From: Propionispira arboris
GTDB taxonomy: Bacteria; Bacillota; Negativicutes; Selenomonadales; Selenomonadaceae
DNA length: 64,000 bases
Assembly: GCF_900109225.1 (NCBI RefSeq)
Contig: NZ_FNZK01000007.1
Location: 1-64,000, forward strand
Direction: 5' to 3'
Position 1 is the stretch's first letter; every line of letters begins with the position of its first letter. The notes beneath the pieces are model-generated. The model saw only the letters and a list, made by a program, of their open reading frames with translations. It was not told the origin of the DNA and searched no databases. The position numbers were made by a program, and so were the translations under genes. This document shows, in pieces, positions 28,401 to 36,043 of the stretch.

Positions 28401-28916
28401 TTTTTTGCGATACTGGAAAAATATTTTGGAAAATTACCGATTATTGCTGAAGATTTAGGTATTATCACGGAAGCCGTAGAAAATCTTAAAGATGAATGTG
28501 GCTTTCCAGGTATGAAAGTTCTGCATTTTGAATTGTATCTTAATGAAATGGAGCGACTGGGTTTTATATGCAATCAAAACTGCGTTGTTTATACTGGAAC
28601 GCATGACAATAATACAACAGTGGGGTGGGCAACAGAAAATATTGATGGTAAAACACTAGAAGCAGTAGCGGATTTAATTGGTGCAGATGCTAAAGTTCCA
28701 ATGGACATTTGTGATAAACTGATTGAGTTTGCCTATGCGTCGAATGCAAGTTCAGTCATTGTGCCGATGCAAGACTTATTGCGGCTTGGTAGTGATGGTA
28801 GAATGAACAAACCGGGAACCGTTGGTACAAACTGGCAATGGTGTGCGGGTAAAGCAGATTTCACTTTGGATCTAAGTAAGGAACTTACAAAATTATGTGA
28901 GAAATATAAACGATAA
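25470..28916 (+). CDS. Bifunctional GH13 debranching/amylase and GH77 4-alpha-glucanotransferase
   Basis: An 1148-residue fusion. Residues from about 20 to 640 are a GH13 enzyme: a beta-sandwich N-domain, then MYQIFPDRFYR, IDGVFSHTG, GWRLDVVDE (nucleophile Asp), IGEVWEDA (Glu) and VDSHDVER. This is the neopullulanase/debranching type. From about 655 (PRRAGILLHPTSLPS) to the end is a GH77 MalQ-type domain with LWQILPLNPVGYGYSPYQS, IRVDHFRGFE, IAEDLGIIT and GTHDNNT. Together they could trim branches left by GlgP and rearrange short maltodextrins. GH13-GH77 fusions of this kind are known in Negativicutes and some other Firmicutes. It follows the glgA terminator and may have its own promoter. Confidence 0.92.
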   Translation: MREQRKIIHNSQHSYYRNPVGAVRAKSSIKLSLDVNMRGNISSIFVRIWQESSGEKLVPMSTVSAGTDCDHYTCEIMVPDKGCLLWYYFVIVTATKSFFYGNNMEHLGGVGQCYDHVPPSFQITVFNIGAKTPDWFKHSVMYQIFPDRFYRSGDKLISKKGAVIHANWEDAPCYYKDVDTKEIVAYDFFGGNLTGIIEKLQYLKELGISVIYLNPIFESPSNHHYDTGDYHKIDPLLGSNEDFTVLCETAKTMGIAIIIDGVFSHTGSDSKYFNRDGNYDSIGAFQSTRSPYYEWYSFHNYPYEYDSWWGFHTLPNVNETIPSYMDFIINQDDSVLKHWIKKGVSGWRLDVVDELPAAFSQRFYQVLKEENPDAVLIGEVWEDASNKISYGSTREYLCGQEMDSAMNYPFRRIVLDFLLDYVDAEQTNRKLLSLQENYPIENFYAMMNLVDSHDVERAITTLGEAPFYEGMPAVNQGKYRMDQEHFQLGLDRLKLAVLWQMTFPGVPCVYYGDEIGMQGFKDPYNRGTYTWGKENKILLDWYKRVIALRNQHVVLQTGKLIPIYDTADVYAYARILEKNQDVFGKAADNEVFIVLLNRSKVHERTVELDVHGIACGSLTEVFHNGELVMVHNGKLTITIKALTGLVYQMISEAEQLPRRAGILLHPTSLPSKYGIGDFGKPAYDFVDFLVGAKQKLWQILPLNPVGYGYSPYQSPSAFAGNPMLISLTQLLDEGLLTAQDVKVPFADVRHCVYFEGVWAFKEKCLHKAHQKFVTAEADGAYQAFCDENKVWLEDYALFMALKKQFKETAWNTWDKDLISRQPGILTKFRKLLHTEISYYQFLQYIFFKQWKKLREYANSKGIEIIGDMPIFIAHDSSDVWANQNLFLLDEAGHPLKVAGVPPDYFSVTGQLWGNPHYCWDQMEQDDYLWWRNRFKTLLTMVDIIRVDHFRGFESYWEVDGAATTAIDGKWVQGPGRHFFAILEKYFGKLPIIAEDLGIITEAVENLKDECGFPGMKVLHFELYLNEMERLGFICNQNCVVYTGTHDNNTTVGWATENIDGKTLEAVADLIGADAKVPMDICDKLIEFAYASNASSVIVPMQDLLRLGSDGRMNKPGTVGTNWQWCAGKADFTLDLSKELTKLCEKYKR

Positions 28917-28935
28917 AATTCCAATTGAACAAAAC

Positions 28936-28974
28936 AAAAAAATGACAGAACCTTGGAGGCTCTGTCATTTTTTA
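28936..28974 (+). terminator. Terminator after the GH13-GH77 gene
   Basis: AAAAAATGACAGAACC pairs with GGCTCTGTCATTTTTT; the flanking A and T runs could serve both strands. Confidence 0.88.
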
Positions 28975-28998
28975 TATTCTGTCTGGACATAAAGGCGA

Positions 28999-29859
28999 TT
29001 ATAAATGTGATGCTTTCACGAAATCGACAAATAAATTAACAAGTGGCAGTTCCATTGAACTTTCGTTGCAAATCATCCATGTTTTTCGTGTGATTGGCTG
29101 ATTTTCCTTGTTTTTTAAGTTCAAACGATGGATATTAGGAATGTCGTGCAGAATGCGCAACGGTAGTATTGCATAACCGAGACCAAATTTTACCATTTCT
29201 TTACAATTTGCTAATTTATCAACCATCATACTAATTGTTGGCGGCTGCTCAAAATTTTCTCGCCACCATTTATCAAGCTGTGACTTTAATAGATAATCAC
29301 TTTTGTATTCGATACGCGGTAAATTTGGCAGATCTTTAAAGTCAAAAGGTGTTGTTGAGGCGATACAGATGGGTTCTTCATATAGGAGATGCATATCTTT
29401 ACAACCACCGTAGTCGACGCTTACAAAACCAACATGAGCTTTTTGGTTATAGATAAGACTGAAAATATTTTTCGTCCAGTCTGTGGTTACTTTGAATTTG
29501 GCATTTGGATATTCTGTTTTAAATCGTTTCAGGAGCTGAGGAAGCGTATACATGGTCAAATAATTTGAGGCAGCGATTTCCAAGGTACCTGCATTTTGCT
29601 GGGATAAATTTTTGATTTCTTCTTTTATGAGATTGAAGCGATTAACAATATCGCTGGATGATGTGACAAGATATTCCCCTTCCGCTGTGAACTGGATTCC
29701 TTTTGTACTGCGGTGAACGAGTTTTACACCGAATTCTCGTTCAATATGCTGGAGTCTTGATGTAAGCGCTGGCTGTGACATATAAAGTGATTGTGCGGTT
29801 TTTGTTATGTTTTTTTCGGCATATAAAGCCTGCATGATTAACCAATCACGGTCTTCCAT
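28999..29859 (-). CDS. LysR-family transcriptional regulator
   Basis: A 286-residue LysR regulator. The winged HTH spans residues 1-65 (LYAEKNITKTAQSLYMSQPALTSRLQHIE). The substrate-binding domain starts near residue 90 (GTLEIAASNYLTMYTLPQLL). It lies directly downstream of, and in the same orientation as, the DASS transporter gene, so it may control that gene, but a terminator separates them. AGGGGG precedes the ATG. The effector is unknown. Confidence 0.92.
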   Translation of the reverse strand: MEDRDWLIMQALYAEKNITKTAQSLYMSQPALTSRLQHIEREFGVKLVHRSTKGIQFTAEGEYLVTSSSDIVNRFNLIKEEIKNLSQQNAGTLEIAASNYLTMYTLPQLLKRFKTEYPNAKFKVTTDWTKNIFSLIYNQKAHVGFVSVDYGGCKDMHLLYEEPICIASTTPFDFKDLPNLPRIEYKSDYLLKSQLDKWWRENFEQPPTISMMVDKLANCKEMVKFGLGYAILPLRILHDIPNIHRLNLKNKENQPITRKTWMICNESSMELPLVNLFVDFVKASHL

Positions 29860-29936
29860 AGATGATCCCCCTTAAAACGCTATAATACATATATTATATA
29901 GATTCTGTACTTGTGGACGGCATTCCTTTATAAAAA

Positions 29937-29975
29937 ATAAAAAGCCGAACGGGCGCTTATACCGTTCGGCTGAAG
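29937..29975 (-). terminator. Terminator after the DASS transporter gene
   Basis: GCCGAACGG and CCGTTCGGC form a 9-pair stem, followed by TTTTTA on the minus strand. Confidence 0.88.
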
Positions 29976-29997
29976 GGATATCAATATAAGGTGGTTA

Positions 29998-31416
29998 TTA
30001 CCAATAACCGAGAATTTTCCACCATACGCCGCCGACACCAAGCCAGATGACAATATGCATAAGGGATACTCCAAAGCCTATTTTCCACCAGGTTTTTTGA
30101 TCTACATAACCTGCACCGAAATATACGGGAGCAGGACCTGTACCAAAATGTGTTAAACAACCACAAATATTAGAAGCGATTGCTACAACAAAGACGGAAA
30201 TAAAAGCTGGTGCGCCCGCAGCGGCACCGAGAGTAATAAGGGCTGCATACATTGCTGTTACATGGGCGGACATGCTGGCAAAGAAATAATGGCTGTATAG
30301 ATAAATCACAAAAGAGAGTACAACAGCTGTCAGCATACCGACACCAACCATTTGATTTTCTAAAAGACGAGAAAACCAAGGAATGAAACCAGTTTTGTTC
30401 AAATAATCCGACATGGTGATAACACTGCCGACCCAGACCAGTGTGTCCCAAGCTCTTTTTTCACTAATAACATCATTCCAGCTGAGTACTCGTGTTAAAA
30501 GCAAAATGGCTAACCCCATAAAAGCAATCAGAGTAACTTCTATTTTTGTAATAGAAGCCGTTGCCCATAATGCAAGTAAGAATACAAAGACGAACAGCAA
30601 ATATTTTTCACTGCGAGACATTGGACCCATATCCGTCAAGGCTTTGGCGGCGATGACTTTTGCCTCAGGTGTTTCTTTTATTTCAGGTGGATAGACTTTG
30701 TAAAGTACATAAGGGATTGCTAGTAAGGCAACTGTGCCAGGAACTACGGCGGCAACAAACCAGCCGATCCAAGTGATATCAACATCTAAAACTTTTTTGG
30801 CAATACCAACAGCAATCGGATTTCCAACCATGGCTGTTAAAAACATTGCCGATACGACTAAATCTAAATGAAAAACGCAAACAACTAAATATGCACCAAT
30901 TTTTCGAGCTGATTTACCAGGATATGAATCAAATGCTTCCGCAAGACTTTGGACAATTGGAAAAACCAAACCACCGGCTCGAGCTGAATTCGAAGGAATT
31001 GCTGGTCCAATAATGAGATCACTGAGTGCCAATGAATAAACCAGTTTTAAACTGCTGTCCCCGAAGGCACGCATTGTTATGTAGGCGATTCTGCGCCCTA
31101 GTCCGGTAATGATGAAAGCTCTGGCTAAGATAAAAGCCGAAACAATCAGCCATACTGTACTACCGCTGAACGCTGACAGTACCTGTGGAAATGATAATGC
31201 TCCGGTTAAGGCAGCAAAAACCATAGCAACAAAGGCGACCGTTCCTAATTCGACTGGTTGTAACATGAAACCAACGACAGTTCCCATAAAAATAGCGAAT
31301 AAACGCCAAGCCTGAAGGTTCAATCCTTCTGGTACAGGTATGAACCATAGGACGAGGACTGTACCTAATGTTAGGATAATAGCTGGTAGTTTGCTTTGTC
31401 CGAAAAGGTTTTTCAT
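29998..31416 (-). CDS. DASS (SLC13) family anion transporter
   Basis: A 472-residue protein with about 12 hydrophobic segments. Family hallmarks are FMLQPVELG, GPAIPSNSARAGGLVFPI (the SNT-like loop of the DASS fold), MVGNPIAVGIA, and the C-terminal THFGTGPAPVYFGAGY. Relatives exchange or co-transport C4- and citrate-type carboxylates (CitT, TtdT, DIT1-like). The absence of paired citrate or tartrate enzymes leaves the substrate open. A TTG at 31437 is in frame, but CAGGGAG followed by the ATG at 31416 gives the better start. Confidence 0.88.
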   Translation of the reverse strand: MKNLFGQSKLPAIILTLGTVLVLWFIPVPEGLNLQAWRLFAIFMGTVVGFMLQPVELGTVAFVAMVFAALTGALSFPQVLSAFSGSTVWLIVSAFILARAFIITGLGRRIAYITMRAFGDSSLKLVYSLALSDLIIGPAIPSNSARAGGLVFPIVQSLAEAFDSYPGKSARKIGAYLVVCVFHLDLVVSAMFLTAMVGNPIAVGIAKKVLDVDITWIGWFVAAVVPGTVALLAIPYVLYKVYPPEIKETPEAKVIAAKALTDMGPMSRSEKYLLFVFVFLLALWATASITKIEVTLIAFMGLAILLLTRVLSWNDVISEKRAWDTLVWVGSVITMSDYLNKTGFIPWFSRLLENQMVGVGMLTAVVLSFVIYLYSHYFFASMSAHVTAMYAALITLGAAAGAPAFISVFVVAIASNICGCLTHFGTGPAPVYFGAGYVDQKTWWKIGFGVSLMHIVIWLGVGGVWWKILGYW

Positions 31417-31566
31417 ATGCAACGCTCCCTGATACAACGAATTTTTAAAATGTATGAAAATTCGCTTTATAAATTTTATTAATTAAATCATATAAAAATA
31501 GCGGAGTAATGTAAAATTAAAAAATTTTATAGGGGATGATTGCATAATTTAATAATGCTAGGTATT

Positions 31567-31593
31567 GCAGATTTTGTTAATATACAAATCTGC
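31567..31593. promoter_or_regulatory. Inverted repeat in the divergent region before ilvB
   Basis: GCAGATTTTGT and ACAAATCTGC pair with one bulged base around TAATAT. It sits about 90 bases before ilvB, between it and the divergent transporter. No T-run follows, so an operator is more likely than a terminator. The rest of 31417-31681 is plain AT-rich sequence. Confidence 0.4.
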
Positions 31594-31681
31594 TTCTATA
31601 AGAAACAAAGAGTGACATAATGTATAAAAATAGTATATAATATAATGAAAATACTGTGATAGTGTAAAGGAGGGGCTGCTG

Positions 31682-33379
31682 TTGAGAATGAATGGTGCTC
31701 AAGCAGTGATTGAAAGCTTAAAAAAAGAAGAGGTAGATGTTGTATTTGGTTATCCAGGCGGAGCTGTTCTGACTTTATATGATGCAGTATATAAAATGGG
31801 TTTTAGACATATCCTGACGAAACATGAACAAGGTGCTGTACACGCTGCTGATGGCTATGCGCGGGCAACGGGTAAAGTAGGTGTCTGTATTGCAACATCT
31901 GGTCCTGGTGCAACCAACCTGGTTACAGGGATTGCAACAGCCAATATGGATTCGATTCCTCTTGTTTGCATTACAGGGCAGGTTGGAACATCTTTTATTG
32001 GTAAAGATTCATTTCAGGAAGCGGATATGTGTGGTATTACAACGCCCATTACAAAACATAATTATCTTGTGAAAAATGTTGAAGAGCTGCCGCGCGTAAT
32101 GAAAGAGGCTTTTTTTATTGCCCGGACCGGACGTCCGGGGCCGGTTGTGATTGACATAGCGAAAGATGTTTTTGCGGCTGAGTTTAATTATATATATCCG
32201 ACCAGTGTAAATCTCAAAGGGTATAAAGGTGAGTTTAACGGCAATGAAGCTGAGATAGAGGTGGCTGTTGAAGCGGTGAAAGCTGCAAAACGCCCCTTGT
32301 TTTTTATTGGTGGTGGTTTGACATTAGCTGATATGGGAGCTGAATTGCAAAAAATAATTGACCAGACAGGTATTCCAGTTACAACTACATTGATGGGACT
32401 GGGCTGTATACCAGCTTCTTATGATGGGAATTTAGGTATGGCGGGGATGCATGGTTCTTATGCATCCAATATGGCTATTATGGAATGCGATCTTTTAATT
32501 GGGATCGGTATACGTTTTGATGACCGTGTAACAGGGGTTATTGCTGAATTTGCCCCTAAGGCAAAAATTGTTCAATTTGATGTAGATCCAGCTGAGATCA
32601 ATAAAAATATTCCGGTTACTTATAAGGTAGTGGGTGATCTGCGTTGGTCACTCCCCATTTTTTCACGTAAAATAAAATCTCTTTCGGATGATTTTAAAGG
32701 CATATTTTCAGCGTGGCGTATGTATGCCATTGGTCTATGTAGTAAAGTACCCTTTTCTTATAAGCAAGATACCGGTTGTATTATGCCGCAGCAGCTTATT
32801 GAAAAAGTGAATGAATTGACCGATGACGATACGATTGTTGTGACGGATGTTGGACAGCATCAGATGTGGACTGCACAGTTTTATAAATTTGGCAAAGCAA
32901 GAAAATTACTGACATCAGGTGGATTGGGTACGATGGGATATGGTCTCCCTGCTGCGCTTGGTGCTAAACTTGGTCGACCTCAAAATACGGTTGTTTTATT
33001 TACCGGGGATGGCAGTATTATGATGAATTGTCAGGAACTGGCAACCGCTGCTGATTATGATATTGATGTAAAAATAATAGTTTTGCATAATCATGTTTTA
33101 GGCATGGTGACACAATGGCAGCGCATGTTTTATGGGGAACGTTATTCGCAGTCGCGGCTGAATGGCAAGACTGATTTTGTGAAACTAGCAGAAGCAATGG
33201 GGGTTGCCGGGTATCGGATTAATGAACTAGCTGAACTAGAGACTACACTACAAGAAGCACTTTCCCATAAAGGTCCTGCTTTGATTGATGTTATATTGCC
33301 AGAAGTTGAAGATGTTTTACCAATGGTGCCTGGCGGAAATCGACTTGATCAGATGGTACTGGGGAGGGATGCACAATGA
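31682..33379 (+). CDS. ilvB: Acetolactate synthase large subunit
   Basis: A 565-residue ThDP enzyme. The catalytic Glu lies in LTKHEQGAVHAADGYARATG; the FAD-region residues follow. The ThDP/Mg motif reads FTGDGSIMMNCQEL through LHNHVLGMVTQWQ. It condenses two pyruvates, or pyruvate and 2-oxobutyrate, in branched-chain amino acid synthesis. The presence of ilvN argues for the biosynthetic rather than the catabolic form. AAAGGAGGGG spaces best to the TTG at 31682; an ATG at 31688 is the alternative. Confidence 0.95.
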   Translation: MRMNGAQAVIESLKKEEVDVVFGYPGGAVLTLYDAVYKMGFRHILTKHEQGAVHAADGYARATGKVGVCIATSGPGATNLVTGIATANMDSIPLVCITGQVGTSFIGKDSFQEADMCGITTPITKHNYLVKNVEELPRVMKEAFFIARTGRPGPVVIDIAKDVFAAEFNYIYPTSVNLKGYKGEFNGNEAEIEVAVEAVKAAKRPLFFIGGGLTLADMGAELQKIIDQTGIPVTTTLMGLGCIPASYDGNLGMAGMHGSYASNMAIMECDLLIGIGIRFDDRVTGVIAEFAPKAKIVQFDVDPAEINKNIPVTYKVVGDLRWSLPIFSRKIKSLSDDFKGIFSAWRMYAIGLCSKVPFSYKQDTGCIMPQQLIEKVNELTDDDTIVVTDVGQHQMWTAQFYKFGKARKLLTSGGLGTMGYGLPAALGAKLGRPQNTVVLFTGDGSIMMNCQELATAADYDIDVKIIVLHNHVLGMVTQWQRMFYGERYSQSRLNGKTDFVKLAEAMGVAGYRINELAELETTLQEALSHKGPALIDVILPEVEDVLPMVPGGNRLDQMVLGRDAQ

Positions 33380-33876
33380 AAAAATATTTATTAGCTGTTT
33401 TAGTCGATAATAAGCCAGGGGTTCTTACACATGTTGCTGGTCTTATCAGTCGTCGTGCTTTTAACATTGAAAGTATTGCGGCTGGCTATACCGAAGAGGT
33501 GGACGTGACACGGATTAACATTGTTGTATCCGTAGATGATCAGCTGGAACTTGATCAAGTGGTTAATCAGCTTTCAAAATTGATCGATGTGATCAAAATA
33601 GTTAATCTCAGTGAAGTCGATTCGATTAAGAGAGAACTGGTGATGATCAAGCTTAAAGCAACGCCGCAGACGAGAGCTGACATTATAAATATTGTTAATA
33701 TTTTTCGAGCGAAAATCGTGGATGTGAACCGTGAAAATGTTGTTATTGAACTGACAGGAGAACAAAGCAAAATCGATGCGATTTGTGAAGTTTTGGCTGA
33801 ATATGAAATTATTGAAATTGCCCGAACCGGTGCTATTGCATTGTCGAGAGGTCCGATTCCGGCGAAAGAGGCCTAA
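33376..33876 (+). CDS. ilvN: Acetolactate synthase small (regulatory) subunit
   Basis: A 166-residue protein with an N-terminal ACT domain (LAVLVDNKPGVLTHVAGLISRR) and the C-terminal ALS_ss_C domain ending ALSRG. It activates IlvB and provides valine feedback inhibition. The start overlaps the ilvB stop by 4 bases (ATGA), so translation is coupled. No ilvC or ilvD follows; the next gene is rubrerythrin with its own promoter. Confidence 0.95.
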   Translation: MKKYLLAVLVDNKPGVLTHVAGLISRRAFNIESIAAGYTEEVDVTRINIVVSVDDQLELDQVVNQLSKLIDVIKIVNLSEVDSIKRELVMIKLKATPQTRADIINIVNIFRAKIVDVNRENVVIELTGEQSKIDAICEVLAEYEIIEIARTGAIALSRGPIPAKEA

Positions 33877-33889
33877 AAAAGGATTTCAA

Positions 33890-33918
33890 TTGACATCAAG
33901 TTTTGAAAATACTACAAT
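33890..33918 (+). promoter_or_regulatory. Sigma-A promoter upstream of rubrerythrin
   Basis: TTGACA at 33890-33895, 17-base spacer, TACAAT at 33913-33918. It would give a leader of about 170 bases. A second, weaker pair, TTTACT-N16-TATAGA, is at 34042-34069. Confidence 0.75.
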
Positions 33919-34005
33919 AAAAAGAGATCTGGAATACTTGCTTTGTGGATTTTTTATAGTGCAACTTCGAAGCAGATGACTTAACGGTTTAATCAATCAA
34001 TATAT

Positions 34006-34031
34006 AGAATGATTCTTTTTGAATCATTCTT
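34006..34031. promoter_or_regulatory. Inverted repeat in the rubrerythrin leader
   Basis: AGAATGATTC and GAATCATTCT are exact inverted repeats around five T. AT-rich flanks extend the symmetry with one bulge. It lacks a 3' T-run. The AATGATT-like half sites recall Fur/PerR-family boxes without matching one exactly. Confidence 0.5.
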
Positions 34032-34098
34032 ATATGTATAGTTTACTCTATGACCATAGCGGTTATAGAATAAAATGAAATAAAAAGGGGAGATTTTA

Positions 34099-34632
34099 AT
34101 GGATTTAAAAGGTTCACAAACAGAAAAAAATTTATTGGAAGCATTTTCAGGCGAATCGCAGGCAAGAAATAAGTATACGTATTATGCAGCAAAAGCCAAG
34201 CAAGATGGCTTCGTTCAAATTTCAAACCTTTTTACAGAAACTGCGGGCAATGAAAAAGAACATGCAAAAATTTGGTTTAAATTAGTTCATGGGATTGGAA
34301 CGACAACTGAAAATCTAAAAGATGCTGCCGCAGGTGAACATTATGAGTGGACTTCTATGTATCCTGGTTTTGCAAAAATCGCCAAAGAAGAAGGTTTTAC
34401 CAAAATTGCCTATCTTTTTGAGGCCGTAGCTAAAATTGAAAAAGACCATGATGAACGCTACAATCTCTTGCTGACCAATGTTGAAGAAGACAAAGTTTTT
34501 ACAAAAGATGAGAAAGTCATATGGCAATGTGCAAATTGCGGGTATGTTTCTGTAGGTACAACTGCACCGGCAACTTGTCCTGTTTGTGATCACCCACAAG
34601 CTTTCTTTCAAGTTGTAGCGAAAAATTATTAA
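34099..34632 (+). CDS. rbr: Rubrerythrin
   Basis: A 177-residue protein with a ferritin-like di-iron domain first ([19 protein letters not shown], then [14 protein letters not shown] and the second helix pair with [10 protein letters not shown]). A C-terminal rubredoxin domain carries [10 protein letters not shown] and CPVCDHP. It reduces hydrogen peroxide in anaerobes using electrons passed through the rubredoxin iron. AAGGGGAG precedes the ATG. It is monocistronic, with an upstream promoter and a strong terminator. Confidence 0.95.
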   Translation: MDLKGSQTEKNLLEAFSGESQARNKYTYYAAKAKQDGFVQISNLFTETAGNEKEHAKIWFKLVHGIGTTTENLKDAAAGEHYEWTSMYPGFAKIAKEEGFTKIAYLFEAVAKIEKDHDERYNLLLTNVEEDKVFTKDEKVIWQCANCGYVSVGTTAPATCPVCDHPQAFFQVVAKNY

Positions 34633-34640
34633 TATATAAT

Positions 34641-34683
34641 AAAAATGGTAAGATTTCGCTTGTGAAATCTTACCGTTTTTATT
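34641..34683 (+). terminator. Terminator after rubrerythrin
   Basis: ATGGTAAGATTTC pairs with GAAATCTTACCGTT around a short loop, followed by a T-run. Confidence 0.9.
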
Positions 34684-34730
34684 ATATATAACGAATAAAC
34701 GAATACCCATGGATAAAAAATTAATTCATT

Positions 34731-35058
34731 TTACGAAATGAATTTTACATAACAGATATAAGCGAATAGGATACAAGCGGCGCCTATCGTGACTAACCCT
34801 GCTTTATCAAGATATGGACTAAATTTCTCTGGTATATTGACATGCTTTCGCACATAGATAGAAATGAGCGATAATGCAAGCAGTACATACATGAGCAGAC
34901 TCGGTGTATCCAGTTCTGACCAGCCTAAAGCTAAAATAAATAGATTTAAACAGATGATGGCAATAAGCCAAAAATCGCGTCCGGGGCGACCTTTTTTTTG
35001 TTGGAGTTTCAACTGGTTTTGTAATTTTTTGTTGAATGCGTTTCGATAATCTTGCCAT
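34731..35058 (-). CDS. Small membrane protein, frame broken at an A8 run
   Basis: Two overlapping frames look like one gene. The upstream frame starts at the ATG at 35058 (MARLSKRIQQK, basic) after GGATTGGTG. The downstream frame carries three hydrophobic segments (WLIAIICLNLFILALGW, LLMYVLLALSLISIYV, GLVTIGAACILFAYICYV). They meet at eight A residues (T at 34992-34999 on +). With seven A the frame would be continuous, about 109 residues. The downstream frame alone has only a TTG start at 35012. Possible causes are transcriptional slippage, a sequencing indel or decay. Function unknown. Confidence 0.6.
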
Positions 35059-35107
35059 ATGGGAAATCACCAATCCTTCGAAATGATCTATATGTTGCAT
35101 TAAAGAA

Positions 35108-35153
35108 ATTGCATCTAGCCTATTAAGCTGTCATATAAAATATTTAATGCAAC
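35108..35153 (-). ncRNA. Candidate structured leader element, copy 2
   Basis: On the minus strand it reads GTTGCATT (35153-35146), TTTTAT, then the hairpin AGCTT-AAT-AGGCT, then the shared 3' block TAGGCTAGATGCAAT. The outer stem is identical to copy 1. In the inner hairpin one C-G pair becomes U.G, which keeps the pairing. The middle hairpin of copy 1 is absent. GTTGCATTAAA can alternatively pair with TTTAATGCAAC just downstream (plus-strand positions 35094-35104), an 11-base perfect match. An extended -10 promoter (TGGTATAAT on -) precedes it near 35183-35191. Confidence 0.55.
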
Positions 35154-35207
35154 GTATATATCTTAATAATAAGACTATCGTTATTATACCATAAAGCATG
35201 GACATAA

Positions 35208-36014
35208 TTAACGTAAACAATATTTTCCAATTGCGGCGGCGACTCCATCGTTATCATTTGATGCTGTTATAGCAGCTGCATGGATTTTGACAGCATCAGG
35301 AGCGTTTCCCATTGCAATTCCAAGTCCTGCGGATTCCAGCATGTCGATATCGTTATAATTGTCACCGATGGTCATAATTTCTTTTGTGGCAATAGAGCCG
35401 ATATTAGCCAAATATTTTATAGCGTTTGTTTTTGAGGCAGAGCTGGGGACTATTTCTAAATAGGTTGGTTTTGAACAATAACTGGTTATGGATTTTGCAG
35501 CAAGCGAATTTTTTAAAGTTTGAATAATTTCGGGGGCAGCCATGCATAAAAGTTTATTAGGTCCAGTTTTTTGGCTATTCCATTGGGTTAAGAGCTTAGC
35601 GAAAGGCTGTATTTCAGGACGAATTCCGGTGATGTCGCTTTCCTGCCTTGACCAGACGTCATTTTTTTCGATATACCAGGTATCTTCTTTATAGATACTA
35701 AGATGAGCTTGCAGCTTTTTTGCCGCAGCATAAATGCTTTGAACGTCAGTTGACGGTAGTATTTCCTGGTGCAGAATATTTTGTTTTTTGTCTAAAATTA
35801 AAGCACCGCTGTAACTGATAATCGGGAACGCGATACCAAGTTCCTTTTGTAGAAAAATGATTCCTTTTGGCATTCTTGCTGAAACAAGGATAATGGGAAT
35901 GTTTTTTTCTGTGACGACTTTTTGAATGGAATCTTTTACTGGCTGTGTGATTTTGTGCTTTGAATTTAAAAGCGTTCCATCGATATCAAGGCAAATCATT
36001 TTGTAAACAGACAT
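35208..36014 (-). CDS. Cof-type HAD-superfamily phosphatase (HAD-IIB)
   Basis: A 268-residue HAD hydrolase. Motif I is CLDIDGTLLNSKH, motif II SARMPKG, and motif IV GDNYNDIDMLESAG; the large C2 cap lies between. Cof proteins dephosphorylate sugar phosphates and related small molecules. The gene is in one run with the DeoR regulator upstream (30-base gap), a frequent pairing in sugar metabolism. GGAGTTGA sets the start at the ATG at 36014. Confidence 0.9.
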   Translation of the reverse strand: MSVYKMICLDIDGTLLNSKHKITQPVKDSIQKVVTEKNIPIILVSARMPKGIIFLQKELGIAFPIISYSGALILDKKQNILHQEILPSTDVQSIYAAAKKLQAHLSIYKEDTWYIEKNDVWSRQESDITGIRPEIQPFAKLLTQWNSQKTGPNKLLCMAAPEIIQTLKNSLAAKSITSYCSKPTYLEIVPSSASKTNAIKYLANIGSIATKEIMTIGDNYNDIDMLESAGLGIAMGNAPDAVKIHAAAITASNDNDGVAAAIGKYCLR

Positions 36015-36043
36015 AAAAATCAACTCCTCTATTATTGAATAAA

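Noticed and set aside
35094-35153. Integron attC site (GTT...AAC arms)
   Set aside because: GTTGCAT and ATGCAAC do not fit the GTTRRRY/RYYYAAC core sites, and no integrase or cassette array is present.
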